45,700 nt of DNA, from assembly GCA_937892155.1 (NCBI GenBank), contig CALAUG010000052.1, positions 1-45,700 on the forward strand. The letters run 5' to 3'. Under the pieces are notes generated by a model. It did no database searches and was not told the DNA's origin. It worked only from the letters and a program-made list of their open reading frames with translations. The DNA comes from an uncultured Bacteroidales bacterium. Lineage in GTDB: Bacteria; Bacteroidota; Bacteroidia; Bacteroidales; UBA1715. This document shows, in pieces, positions 35,698-43,487 of this stretch. Positions within the stretch are counted from its first letter, which is position 1; every line of letters starts with the position of its first letter. The translations under genes were made by a program, and so were the position numbers.

Positions 35698-37359
35698 TTA
35701 TTTCAGTTTCCATGTTTGCCAATCCAGGCTAACCTCGGCAGAAGCACTCACAGTTGGAGTTTGTGGTTTGCCGTTCAGTACAACGGATTGTTGGCGAACA
35801 TTAGTTCTGATATACTCCCCTAATTCCTGGAGTGTCACATCGCCTTTGGTCTCTTGAAGTTTTTTCAAGAGGAAATAGGTAAACATGCCATGACCCTCGT
35901 TTTTGTTAGGATAGGCAGTTTCATCGCCTTGAGCAGCAGAGAAAACGACCATATTACCCTGAGGTTGGCCACTTTTAGCTTTGATGGCAACACCACGAGC
36001 TTGAGTAAGCATGCCATTATCACGTTTGGAACCAGAAAAACATGCATCCATAAAAATCGTTACTGATTCTGAAGGCATGCTGCCTAACTCGGCATAGAGG
36101 TTATCAAGTTTATATCCCGTGCTAACATCAGAACCGTTTCCATCTATTGGGAGCAGATATGCCGTTCTGCTTGATTCATCAGGAATACCGTGTCCGGCAT
36201 AATAGAACACGACCTTTGCTTTGCCGTTGTAGGCGCCGAGCACATTTTTCAACCAGTTGATTTCTCCTTTGATATTATTGCCAGTAGCATTCGATACGTA
36301 GTGAATATTCTGCTTTGGGATACCTAAAGTCTTTTCGCAATATTCGCGGAAGATATTTCCGTCGTTCAATGCAAATGCTACGTTCTCCACTTTTTGATAA
36401 TTTTCATTGGCAATGATGACGGCAAAAGTATTTTTCGATTGCTGAGTTGTAACTGGGATATTCTTATCCACACTACTTTTTAATGAGGCCAACTCAATTT
36501 GTTTTTGTTGCTGTTCAACTGCCTGGACATTCAGTTTGGCACTGGCAAAGGTTTGATTCAACTGGAGGTTGATGGTGCGATTCTCAGCATACTTACCATA
36601 TTTTTCCTTCACCTTAACCTGAACGGGAATCGTTGTTCCACTATAGTTATTATTTACAATCAGGGAGTAATCCAGCGATTTTGAGGCACCTGCATCCATA
36701 GCGGCGAATTTAGTCAATTTTTCGCCATCAGTAATATAAACATTCTCCGGTAAAACAATTTCCACTTGAATATTTTCTGCTATTCCATGTTGTGTATTTT
36801 GTAGCATCAGTTGGAGATTGAATGGAGTTTTCTTTTCTAAAACACTGCTACCAATCTCACTTGTTATAGCATAGTCCACAATTTTCAACATTGGGGAGAC
36901 AAACGCTTTTGTGGACACAGTCAATTCTACTGGATCGGTACCAAATCCCATTGGTTCTTCAACTTTCATTGTAAAAGTAACGGAACCATCTTTAGTTTGC
37001 ATATTTCCTGTTATAGGAAAATCGATTGTTGTTGTTGAACCTGCAGCTATTGTCTGCAGTTTCTGTTGTGAGAAAGTCAAACCAGAAGTGGTACCCACAG
37101 CTGAAATCTTTGCTTCGCAGCCATATCCATCTCCTTTGCCTGAATTTTTCACTTTGAAACGAATGTGACATGTCTCATTGGCGTCTATCATTTGGTTGTT
37201 ACTCGGTTCTACAAACTCCAGAGAACCAGGAATTATATTTAGAATAGGAGGAATCACCTCTTTAACAATATTCACAGAAATCGGTGCACTTACATTGCTC
37301 TGTGCCATTATCATAGCACTACCAAGAAGCGCAACTGCTAACATCAATTGTTTTTTCAT
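35698..37359 (-). CDS. Exported caspase-family protease B
   Basis: 553 aa. A signal peptide ends near AMIMAQ. Two to three CARDB/Ig-like beta domains follow; the first contains an NNQMIDANETCHIRF segment that recalls a Ca-binding loop. The C-terminal caspase (C14) domain starts near TFAVIIANENY, with catalytic H390 in YYAGHGIPD and C440 in FMDACFSGS. It is about as long as, and collinear with, caspase A (41625-43283). Both would cleave after a chosen P1 residue, and the acidic/basic pocket cannot be judged by eye. An exported caspase is unusual compared with intracellular death effectors. It is the sixth gene in a minus operon, after four FGE-fold genes. Confidence 0.87.
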   Translation of the reverse strand: MKKQLMLAVALLGSAMIMAQSNVSAPISVNIVKEVIPPILNIIPGSLEFVEPSNNQMIDANETCHIRFKVKNSGKGDGYGCEAKISAVGTTSGLTFSQQKLQTIAAGSTTTIDFPITGNMQTKDGSVTFTMKVEEPMGFGTDPVELTVSTKAFVSPMLKIVDYAITSEIGSSVLEKKTPFNLQLMLQNTQHGIAENIQVEIVLPENVYITDGEKLTKFAAMDAGASKSLDYSLIVNNNYSGTTIPVQVKVKEKYGKYAENRTINLQLNQTFASAKLNVQAVEQQQKQIELASLKSSVDKNIPVTTQQSKNTFAVIIANENYQKVENVAFALNDGNIFREYCEKTLGIPKQNIHYVSNATGNNIKGEINWLKNVLGAYNGKAKVVFYYAGHGIPDESSRTAYLLPIDGNGSDVSTGYKLDNLYAELGSMPSESVTIFMDACFSGSKRDNGMLTQARGVAIKAKSGQPQGNMVVFSAAQGDETAYPNKNEGHGMFTYFLLKKLQETKGDVTLQELGEYIRTNVRQQSVVLNGKPQTPTVSASAEVSLDWQTWKLK

Positions 37360-37397
37360 ATATCAATAGTATTTATATTGTTATTTTTGTAAACCAA

Positions 37398-38453
37398 CTA
37401 CTTATTATCCGAGAGAACCAAACGTAGTCCTATACCATATCCATTATCATTAGAGACTGCATTCCTACAGGAAACTCGACAGTTTTTTGGATTAACATTC
37501 CAACTGCCCCCTCGAACAACTCGATATACACCATCAGAAGCTCCCTTAGGATTAGTTTGAGCAGAAGAACTATAACTACAAGATAAGTCCGAGCACCACT
37601 CCCAAACGTTACCGCTCATATCATAAAGTCCTAGTTCATTAGGCTGTTTTTGCTTTACTTGATGGGTGTGGTTATTACTATTATCTTTATACCATGCTAC
37701 ATTATTAATCACACCACTTCCACTATATAATTGTCTTTGCGCCCTATTTCCACCTCGTGCTGCATATTCCCATTCTGCCTCTGTTGGTAGACGAAACACT
37801 TTACCATTCAATTGATCTTTCAATAGAAAATTTAGTGTATTAATAAACTTTTGGCAATCCTTAAATGTTACATTTTCTACAGGATTTTTAGGGTTGCTAT
37901 ATTTAGATGGATTATTTCCCATAACATATTCCCAAAGTTCTTGAGTCACTTCGGTCTCTCCTAAAGAAAAAGTGCTTAGTGTAACATAATGAGCAGGTTT
38001 TTCAGAACGTTCTGCATAGTCTACTTGTTCAGAAGTTGCACCCATTACAAAATTTCCACCTATAACATTTACAAAATTAAAAACAATCCCATTAACTTTT
38101 ACCACATAACCATTTGTTATTTGTCTGATAGAATTCTCTTCTGTATTTATTCTAAAAACCACATTTCCAGAAACTAAACTCTCTCTATCATCCAACACAA
38201 CCCACATAATTTTTTTATTTGAACCAGGAGATATTTTTTTGCCTGCATCACCACTTACATGAAGTAAAGGTTGAGAGAATGTTTTTCCTCCGTCAGTAGA
38301 AACCGATAAACTTACATCACTCATTTGATCTAAGTCATAGGTCACTTCTATGTTCTTTCCCACCTGACGAGCAATGACATTGGTTGCCTTTTGCGCTGAA
38401 AGGCTCAACACAAAAAACATCAGAAAAAATATTAATATTATCTTGTTCATCAT
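37398..38453 (-). CDS. FGE-3: exported FGE-sulfatase/C-type-lectin-fold protein
   Basis: 351 aa from ATG 38453; ATG 38450 is equally possible. The upstream extension to 38684 is rejected because it lies within FGE-4. The signal peptide is followed by the second type of beta domain (KATNVIARQVGKNIEVTYDL), also used by FGE-4 and FGE-5. The FGE-fold domain includes GETEVTQELWEYVMGNNPS, FRLPTEAEWEYAARGG and YDMSGNVWEWC. The variable block after RGGSW is at 37434-37499; it is one residue shorter than in most paralogues, and the protein ends LVLSDNK instead of LVLSE. It looks the most diverged of the set and has fewer C/T-ending variable codons. Operon: 22 bp after FGE-4 and 38 bp before caspase B. 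Confidence 0.82.
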   Translation of the reverse strand: MMNKIILIFFLMFFVLSLSAQKATNVIARQVGKNIEVTYDLDQMSDVSLSVSTDGGKTFSQPLLHVSGDAGKKISPGSNKKIMWVVLDDRESLVSGNVVFRINTEENSIRQITNGYVVKVNGIVFNFVNVIGGNFVMGATSEQVDYAERSEKPAHYVTLSTFSLGETEVTQELWEYVMGNNPSKYSNPKNPVENVTFKDCQKFINTLNFLLKDQLNGKVFRLPTEAEWEYAARGGNRAQRQLYSGSGVINNVAWYKDNSNNHTHQVKQKQPNELGLYDMSGNVWEWCSDLSCSYSSSAQTNPKGASDGVYRVVRGGSWNVNPKNCRVSCRNAVSNDNGYGIGLRLVLSDNK

Positions 38454-38475
38454 CTTTAATTTATTATTCTTATTC

Positions 38476-39507
38476 TTATTCGGAGAGGACAAGGCGGAGA
38501 CCAAGGTCATCGTCACTGCTCGCAGGGTGGGCGAGATTACGCTTTGAGGAGCGACAGCGCCAAGCATCACAGCCCCAGCTACCGCCACGACGTATGCGGT
38601 AAGACCCACTGGATGGACCTTTAGGATTGGTTTGAGAAGGGCTGCTATAACCTCCATACCAATCTTGACACCATTCCCAAACATTGCCGCTCATGTCATA
38701 GAGACCTAATTCATTGGGTAGCTTTTGTTTGACAAGGTGGGTTGTGTAGTTACTAATACTATTACACCAAGCCACATCGCCAATATTATTGCTGCCGCTA
38801 TATTTGTAGCCGCGAGATTTATTACCACCTCGGGCAGCATATTCCCATTCGGCTTCAGTAGGCATACGAAAACGTTTGCCACCCAACTGACTTGACAGAA
38901 GATTATTTAACTTGCTAATAAAAGTCAGACAATCGTTCCAAGAAACTTGTTCCACAGGTCTATTGCCACCAATGAATTTTGATGGATTCCGACCCATCAC
39001 AACCGTCCATAATGCTTGCGTCACCTCGGTCTCGCCTATAGAGAACGAACTGAGCGTAACAGAATGTGCAGGCTTTTCATCTGATTCTGCATCACTTTCT
39101 TGCTCCGAGGTTGCACCCATAGAAAATGTACCTTCCTGAACATAAATCATCTTGAAAGACACGCCCTTGAAAGTAAAAGTCTGATCTGATAAAGTATTAG
39201 TATTGACCTTAAAAACAACACTTCCGTAAATCAACGATTCACGTTCTGACAAAACATCCCAGATAATCTTTTTGTTTGAACCAGAAGCAACTCCTTTACC
39301 AACATTACCACTCACATGAACCAACGGCTGAGAATATGTCTTACCACCATCAGTGGATACGGAGAGACTCACATCACTGGCTTTATCAAGGTCATATGTA
39401 ACCTCGATATTCTTGCCCACCTGACGGGCAACGACATTGGTTGCCTTTTGAGCTAAGAGGTTCAACGCAAAAAAATAAAGGATTATTATGGTTGATATCT
39501 TTTTCAT
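38476..39507 (-). CDS. FGE-4: exported FGE-sulfatase/C-type-lectin-fold protein
   Basis: 343 aa. The signal peptide is MKKISTIIILYFFALNLLAQ; the beta domain is of the KATNVVARQVGKNIEVTYDL type. The FGE-fold domain has VQEGTFSMGATSEQ, GETEVTQALWTVVMGRNPS, FRMPTEAEWEYAARGG and YDMSGNVWEWC. The variable block is at 38506-38574. By chance or design it has a cysteine at the second position after the tryptophan, as well as the conserved cysteine five residues later, so it is one of only two members with the FGE-type cysteine pair. Its N-terminal domain is nearly identical to that of FGE-5, while the variable blocks differ strongly at equal length. Confidence 0.85.
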   Translation of the reverse strand: MKKISTIIILYFFALNLLAQKATNVVARQVGKNIEVTYDLDKASDVSLSVSTDGGKTYSQPLVHVSGNVGKGVASGSNKKIIWDVLSERESLIYGSVVFKVNTNTLSDQTFTFKGVSFKMIYVQEGTFSMGATSEQESDAESDEKPAHSVTLSSFSIGETEVTQALWTVVMGRNPSKFIGGNRPVEQVSWNDCLTFISKLNNLLSSQLGGKRFRMPTEAEWEYAARGGNKSRGYKYSGSNNIGDVAWCNSISNYTTHLVKQKLPNELGLYDMSGNVWEWCQDWYGGYSSPSQTNPKGPSSGSYRIRRGGSWGCDAWRCRSSKRNLAHPASSDDDLGLRLVLSE

Positions 39508-39514
39508 ATTTCAA

Positions 39515-40570
39515 TTATTCAGAAAGAACTAGGCGGAGGCCAAGGTAGTCGCTCTTGTAGTCTGAGTTGAGATAGTAACGAAACGAGGAGTGACAATTAC
39601 TGATGACGTCGAACCAACTACCGCCACGAAGCACGCGGTAAGACCCACTGGATGGACCTGTAGGATTGATTTGCGAAGAATAGCTGTAACTCCCATACCA
39701 ATCTGAACACCATTCCCACACATTACCACTCATATCATATAGACCGAGTTCGTTAGGTCGTTTCTGTTTGACAGGGTGAGATGAAGAATTGCTATTGCCA
39801 ACAAACCAAGCCACATCACTAAAGTTATTGCTGCCACTATATTTATAGACGCGAGATTTGTTACCTCCTTTGGCTGCATATTCCCATTCGGCTTCGGTAG
39901 GAAGACGGAAATGCTTGCCGCCTAACTGATTTAATAAAAGATTGTTTAACTTGCTAATAAAAGTCTGACAATCGTCCCAAGAGATATAATACATTGGATA
40001 ATTGCTGCCGACACCATTGATGCTCATTACATTGCGATTTGCAATTTGGGTAACGTTTTTTCCCATCACAGCCTGCCACAATGCCTGTGTCACTTCCGTC
40101 TCACCAATAGAGAATGAACTGAGAGTAACGGAGTGGGTAGGTTTTTCATCACCCAAGACATCGCTGTCTTGCTCTAAGGTTGCACCCATGGTAAACGTAC
40201 CACCTTGAACATAAACCATTGTAAAAGAAACACCCTTGACAGTAAAAGTTTGATCTGATAAAGTATTGACCATAAAAACAACACTTCCGTAAATCAACGA
40301 TTCATGTTCTGACAAAACATCCCAGATAATCTTTTTGTTTGAACCAGAAGTAACCCCTTTACCAACATTACCACTCACATGAACCAAAGGCTGAGAGTAT
40401 GTCCTGCCACCGTCAGTGGAAACAGAGAGACTAACATCACTCGCTTTATCTAGGTCATAAGTAACCTCAATATTCTTGCCCACCTGACGAGCAACGACAT
40501 TGGTTGCCTTTTGAGCAGAAAGGGTCAACACAACAAAACAAAGGATTATTATGGTTGATATCTTTTTCAT
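39515..40570 (-). CDS. FGE-5: exported FGE-sulfatase/C-type-lectin-fold protein
   Basis: 351 aa. The signal peptide is MKKISTIIILCFVVLTLSAQ and the beta domain is of the same type as FGE-4. The FGE-fold includes the insert GVGSNYPMYYISWDDCQ shared with FGE-2 and FGE-7, so this gene looks mosaic: an FGE-4-like front and an FGE-2-like middle. The variable block after RGGSW is at 39545-39613. Nearly all of its changed codons end in C or T (for example TTC GAC GTC ATC AGT AAT). It ends LGLRLVLSE. It lies 7 bp from each neighbour in the operon. Confidence 0.85.
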   Translation of the reverse strand: MKKISTIIILCFVVLTLSAQKATNVVARQVGKNIEVTYDLDKASDVSLSVSTDGGRTYSQPLVHVSGNVGKGVTSGSNKKIIWDVLSEHESLIYGSVVFMVNTLSDQTFTVKGVSFTMVYVQGGTFTMGATLEQDSDVLGDEKPTHSVTLSSFSIGETEVTQALWQAVMGKNVTQIANRNVMSINGVGSNYPMYYISWDDCQTFISKLNNLLLNQLGGKHFRLPTEAEWEYAAKGGNKSRVYKYSGSNNFSDVAWFVGNSNSSSHPVKQKRPNELGLYDMSGNVWEWCSDWYGSYSYSSQINPTGPSSGSYRVLRGGSWFDVISNCHSSFRYYLNSDYKSDYLGLRLVLSE

Positions 40571-40577
40571 ATTTCAA

Positions 40578-41615
40578 TTATTCAGAAAGAACTAGACGGA
40601 AGCCCGTTAAAAAATCAGAACCGTTAGGAGGGCTAGTGTGACGATGAGATAAGTGACAATAGCAACTCATACAATAATAACTTCCTCCTCGTATAATGCG
40701 TTCGGACCCTCTAGATGCACCTTTGGGATTACTCTGAGAGATACTGCTGTAATCGCTATACCAATCTAAACACCATTCTCTAACATTCCCACTCATATCA
40801 TACAAACCGAGTTCGTTGGGTTGCTTTTGTTTGACAGGGTGGGTAATGTAGTTACTAATTCCATTATACCAAGCTACTTCGTCAATATTGTTACTGCCAC
40901 TGTATTTGAAGCCACGTGATTTATTGCCTCCACGAGCAGCATACTCCCATTCAGCCTCGGTTGGCAAGCGAAAATGTTTGCCATTAAGTTTTGGTGACAA
41001 TAAAGAATTTAGTGTTTTGATAAAGACTTGACAGTCTTGCCAACTTACACCATCTACAGGATTTTTATCTCCAATATTTGTTGGATATGAAGGGTTATTC
41101 CTCATGACCGCTTGCCATAATTCTTGAGTTACCTCAGCTTCTCCTATAAAAAAAGAACTTAAACTAACAGTATGAGTCGGTTTTTCGTCTTCATTATAAT
41201 CATCATGTCCTTGCTCATAAGTAGCACCCATAGTAAATGTGCCGCCCTGAACATAAACCATCGTAAACGAGACTCCGTTGAGTGTAAAAGTCTGTGGTTC
41301 TATTGGCTTTGCAGTTACCCTAAACACAATCTGTGAACCGACAATCTTATCCACTTCAGCCAATGCATCCCAAATGATGGTCTTTTTACCAGCGGTAACT
41401 CTGTCACCGACATCGCCTGACACATGCTTCAATGGTGCAGAAAAAGTCTTGCCGCCATCAGTTGAAACCGAAAGGCTAATAGGTGCTGTTTTGTCCAAGG
41501 TATAGGTTACCTCAACTTTCTGACCAACCTGTCGGAAAGAAACGTTGGTGACATTCTGAGCTGAGCCAATCAATGCCAACAATAACAATATAACAACAAG
41601 ACGGATTCGCATCAC
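40578..41615 (-). CDS. FGE-6: exported FGE-sulfatase/C-type-lectin-fold protein
   Basis: 345 aa. The signal peptide (MMRIRLVVILLLLALIGSAQ) is followed by a beta domain of the FGE-1/2/7/8 type (NVTNVSFRQVGQKVEVTYTL), although the gene sits among FGE-3/4/5 of the other type. The FGE-fold has GEAEVTQELWQAVMRNNPS, FRLPTEAEWEYAARGG and YDMSGNVREWC. The variable block after RGGSY is at 40608-40676 and is cysteine- and serine-rich, with cysteines at both FGE-type positions, as in FGE-4. It ends GFRLVLSE. Second gene of the operon, 9 bp after caspase A. Probably a receptor-like protein rather than an enzyme. Confidence 0.85.
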   Translation of the reverse strand: MMRIRLVVILLLLALIGSAQNVTNVSFRQVGQKVEVTYTLDKTAPISLSVSTDGGKTFSAPLKHVSGDVGDRVTAGKKTIIWDALAEVDKIVGSQIVFRVTAKPIEPQTFTLNGVSFTMVYVQGGTFTMGATYEQGHDDYNEDEKPTHTVSLSSFFIGEAEVTQELWQAVMRNNPSYPTNIGDKNPVDGVSWQDCQVFIKTLNSLLSPKLNGKHFRLPTEAEWEYAARGGNKSRGFKYSGSNNIDEVAWYNGISNYITHPVKQKQPNELGLYDMSGNVREWCLDWYSDYSSISQSNPKGASRGSERIIRGGSYYCMSCYCHLSHRHTSPPNGSDFLTGFRLVLSE

Positions 41616-41624
41616 TTACACATA

Positions 41625-43283
41625 CTATTTCAAAGTCCAATGCTCCCATGTCTGACCAACGATGGTTGATGGGATAACGCATGGGGTTTGTGATTTATTG
41701 TTTTTTACAACAGATTGTTGTGAAACTTGTGTACGAATATAGTCGCCTAGTTCTTTTAAAGTAACCTCTCCCTTAGTTTCTTGGAGCTTTTTCAAAAGGA
41801 AATAGGTAAACATGCCGTGACCTTCTTCGTTGTTAGGATAAGCAGTCTCGTCGCCTTGGGCAGCAGAGAACACCACCATATTACCTTGAGGTTGTCCATT
41901 CTTAGCTTTGATAGCTACACCACGAGCCTGAGTCAACATACCATCTTCACGACGACTGCCAGAGAAACAAGCATCCAAGAAGACAACTACCGATTGCGAT
42001 GGTTCGTTACCCAATGTAGCATAGAGATCATCGAGTTTATAACCTGTCTGAGCATTATTACCATTACCATCAACAGGCAGGAGGAAAGCTGTGCGACTCT
42101 GCTCATCTGGAATGCCGTGACCAGCATAGTAAACAACGATTCTCGCGTTGCCTTTATATGCTTGCTGAATTTTCTTCAGCCAATCAACCTCTGTACGAAT
42201 ATTATTGAGCGTTGCATCTGCAACCATATGAACATTGCTATGAGGCATACCCAAAGTTTTTTCGCAATACTCCGCAAACACCTTACCGTCGTTGCGAGCA
42301 AAAGGCACTTTGGCCACTTGCTGGTAATTTTCGTTGGCAATAATCAAGGCAAAGGTACGTTCATTCTTTACCGTTACCTGCGGGATATTCTTATCTACAT
42401 CACTACCAATTTGAGCAATCTTGATTTCATCAAACTTACGCTCAATCTCATTGACAGAAATCTTCTTAGAATCCAGAGTTTGGTTCAACGCCAAGTTGAT
42501 GGTGCGGTTCTCAGCGTATTTACCATGCTTCTCTCTCAATTTGATAGTAACAGGAATCTGTTGCGAAGTATAAGTATTGTTCACTATCAACTGATACTCC
42601 AAGGAACGTGTCTCGCCTGCTTTCAATGTTGGGATAGCTATTGACTGTTGACCATCAAGCACGAATACGCCCTCAGGAAATTGAACATCTACACTCACAT
42701 TCTCAGCATTACCATACTGAGTATTTTGGAGAACAAACTGAAGATTGAACTTTTCCTTCTTCACCAAAGAACTGCCAGATTCACCAGTCACTGCATAGTC
42801 AACAATTTTCAATTGCGGAGCAATAAATGCTTTGGTATTCACTTTGAGATGCATCTCGTCGGTACCAAAGCCGTTAGGCTCTTCTACATAGAAAACAACA
42901 TCCACGCTTCCGTCTTTAGTAGTCATGCCAGAACTCAAAGTAAGTTCTACATCCTTTGAACCACCTACAGGAATTGTTGGAAGAGATATATCGTGTGCTT
43001 TAATGCCGTCGGTTGTTCCAACTAAACGTACATGAGCCTTACAACCGATGCCATCGCCCATACCAGTGTTTGTCACCTTGAATTGGATCGTACACTCTTC
43101 ATTAGCATCAATGGCATTATTGCCTGAGCGATCTAAAAATTTCACAGAGTTGTCCACGATATTCAAAATTGCAGGTTTCACCTCCTTTTGAATATTCAAA
43201 CTACCAACAGATGTTGTGTTTTGACCTTTAAGAGCAAAACATGCTGACAATACAGCAAAGCCCAAAGTAAGAATTCTTTTCAT
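41625..43283 (-). CDS. Exported caspase-family protease A
   Basis: 552 aa, first gene of the long minus operon. The signal peptide ends near CFALKGQ. N-terminal CARDB/Ig-like domains follow; the first contains LDRSGNNAIDANEECTIQF with a D-x-S-x-N-x-A loop that resembles a Ca-binding turn. The caspase domain begins near TFALIIANENYQQVAKVPFA; the dyad is H389 in YYAGHGIPD and C439 in FLDACFSGS. The segment after the cysteine (RGVAIKAKNGQPQGNMVVFSAAQGDETAYP) is identical or nearly so to caspase B. Promoter: a -7 box at 43415-43422, 131 nt upstream, next to palindrome copy D. The two caspases are recent duplicates in the C-terminal half and diverged in the N-terminal binding domains. Confidence 0.88.
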   Translation of the reverse strand: MKRILTLGFAVLSACFALKGQNTTSVGSLNIQKEVKPAILNIVDNSVKFLDRSGNNAIDANEECTIQFKVTNTGMGDGIGCKAHVRLVGTTDGIKAHDISLPTIPVGGSKDVELTLSSGMTTKDGSVDVVFYVEEPNGFGTDEMHLKVNTKAFIAPQLKIVDYAVTGESGSSLVKKEKFNLQFVLQNTQYGNAENVSVDVQFPEGVFVLDGQQSIAIPTLKAGETRSLEYQLIVNNTYTSQQIPVTIKLREKHGKYAENRTINLALNQTLDSKKISVNEIERKFDEIKIAQIGSDVDKNIPQVTVKNERTFALIIANENYQQVAKVPFARNDGKVFAEYCEKTLGMPHSNVHMVADATLNNIRTEVDWLKKIQQAYKGNARIVVYYAGHGIPDEQSRTAFLLPVDGNGNNAQTGYKLDDLYATLGNEPSQSVVVFLDACFSGSRREDGMLTQARGVAIKAKNGQPQGNMVVFSAAQGDETAYPNNEEGHGMFTYFLLKKLQETKGEVTLKELGDYIRTQVSQQSVVKNNKSQTPCVIPSTIVGQTWEHWTLK

Positions 43284-43414
43284 ATCTCTATAATTCTACT
43301 ATTTTCAATTGCGTTTAATCTTTACTAATCAATGTGCCAACTACTCATTACCAACCATATTCACACAAGTATACTCTATTTTAATTTTAGGAAATGAGAT
43401 AATATAACACCTTG

Positions 43415-43422
43415 CAAAGTTA
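43415..43422 (-). promoter_or_regulatory. -7 box (TAACTTTG) for the caspase/FGE operon
   Basis: Exact TAnnTTTG match on the minus strand, 131 nt before the caspase A ATG. A TTTC of palindrome copy D lies about 28 nt upstream. Confidence 0.5.
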
Positions 43423-43438
43423 CAAAAAATATCTAATA

Positions 43439-43455
43439 TTTTCACAGTGCGAAAA
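43439..43455. repeat. 17-bp palindrome, copy D (one arm imperfect)
   Basis: Arms TTTTCAC/GCGAAAA with spacer AGT; one base breaks the symmetry. It lies between caspase A (minus) and FGE-7 (plus) and has a -7 box on each side, at 16 bp and 6 bp. Confidence 0.7.
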
Positions 43456-43461
43456 AAGTTG

Positions 43462-43469
43462 TATTTTTG
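43462..43469 (+). promoter_or_regulatory. -7 box (TATTTTTG) for FGE-7/FGE-8
   Basis: Exact TAnnTTTG match 18 nt before the FGE-7 ATG. A palindrome TTTC lies 18 nt upstream, similar to the layout before FGE-2 on the other edge of the island. Confidence 0.6.
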
Positions 43470-43487
43470 CATCTCAAAACGATAATT

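Noticed and set aside
43284..43487. Search for a DGR template repeat or small RNA
   Set aside because: The region has only the palindrome and two promoters; nothing resembles the variable blocks. The gaps at 7505-8036, 13545-14027 and 32423-32641 gave no match either.
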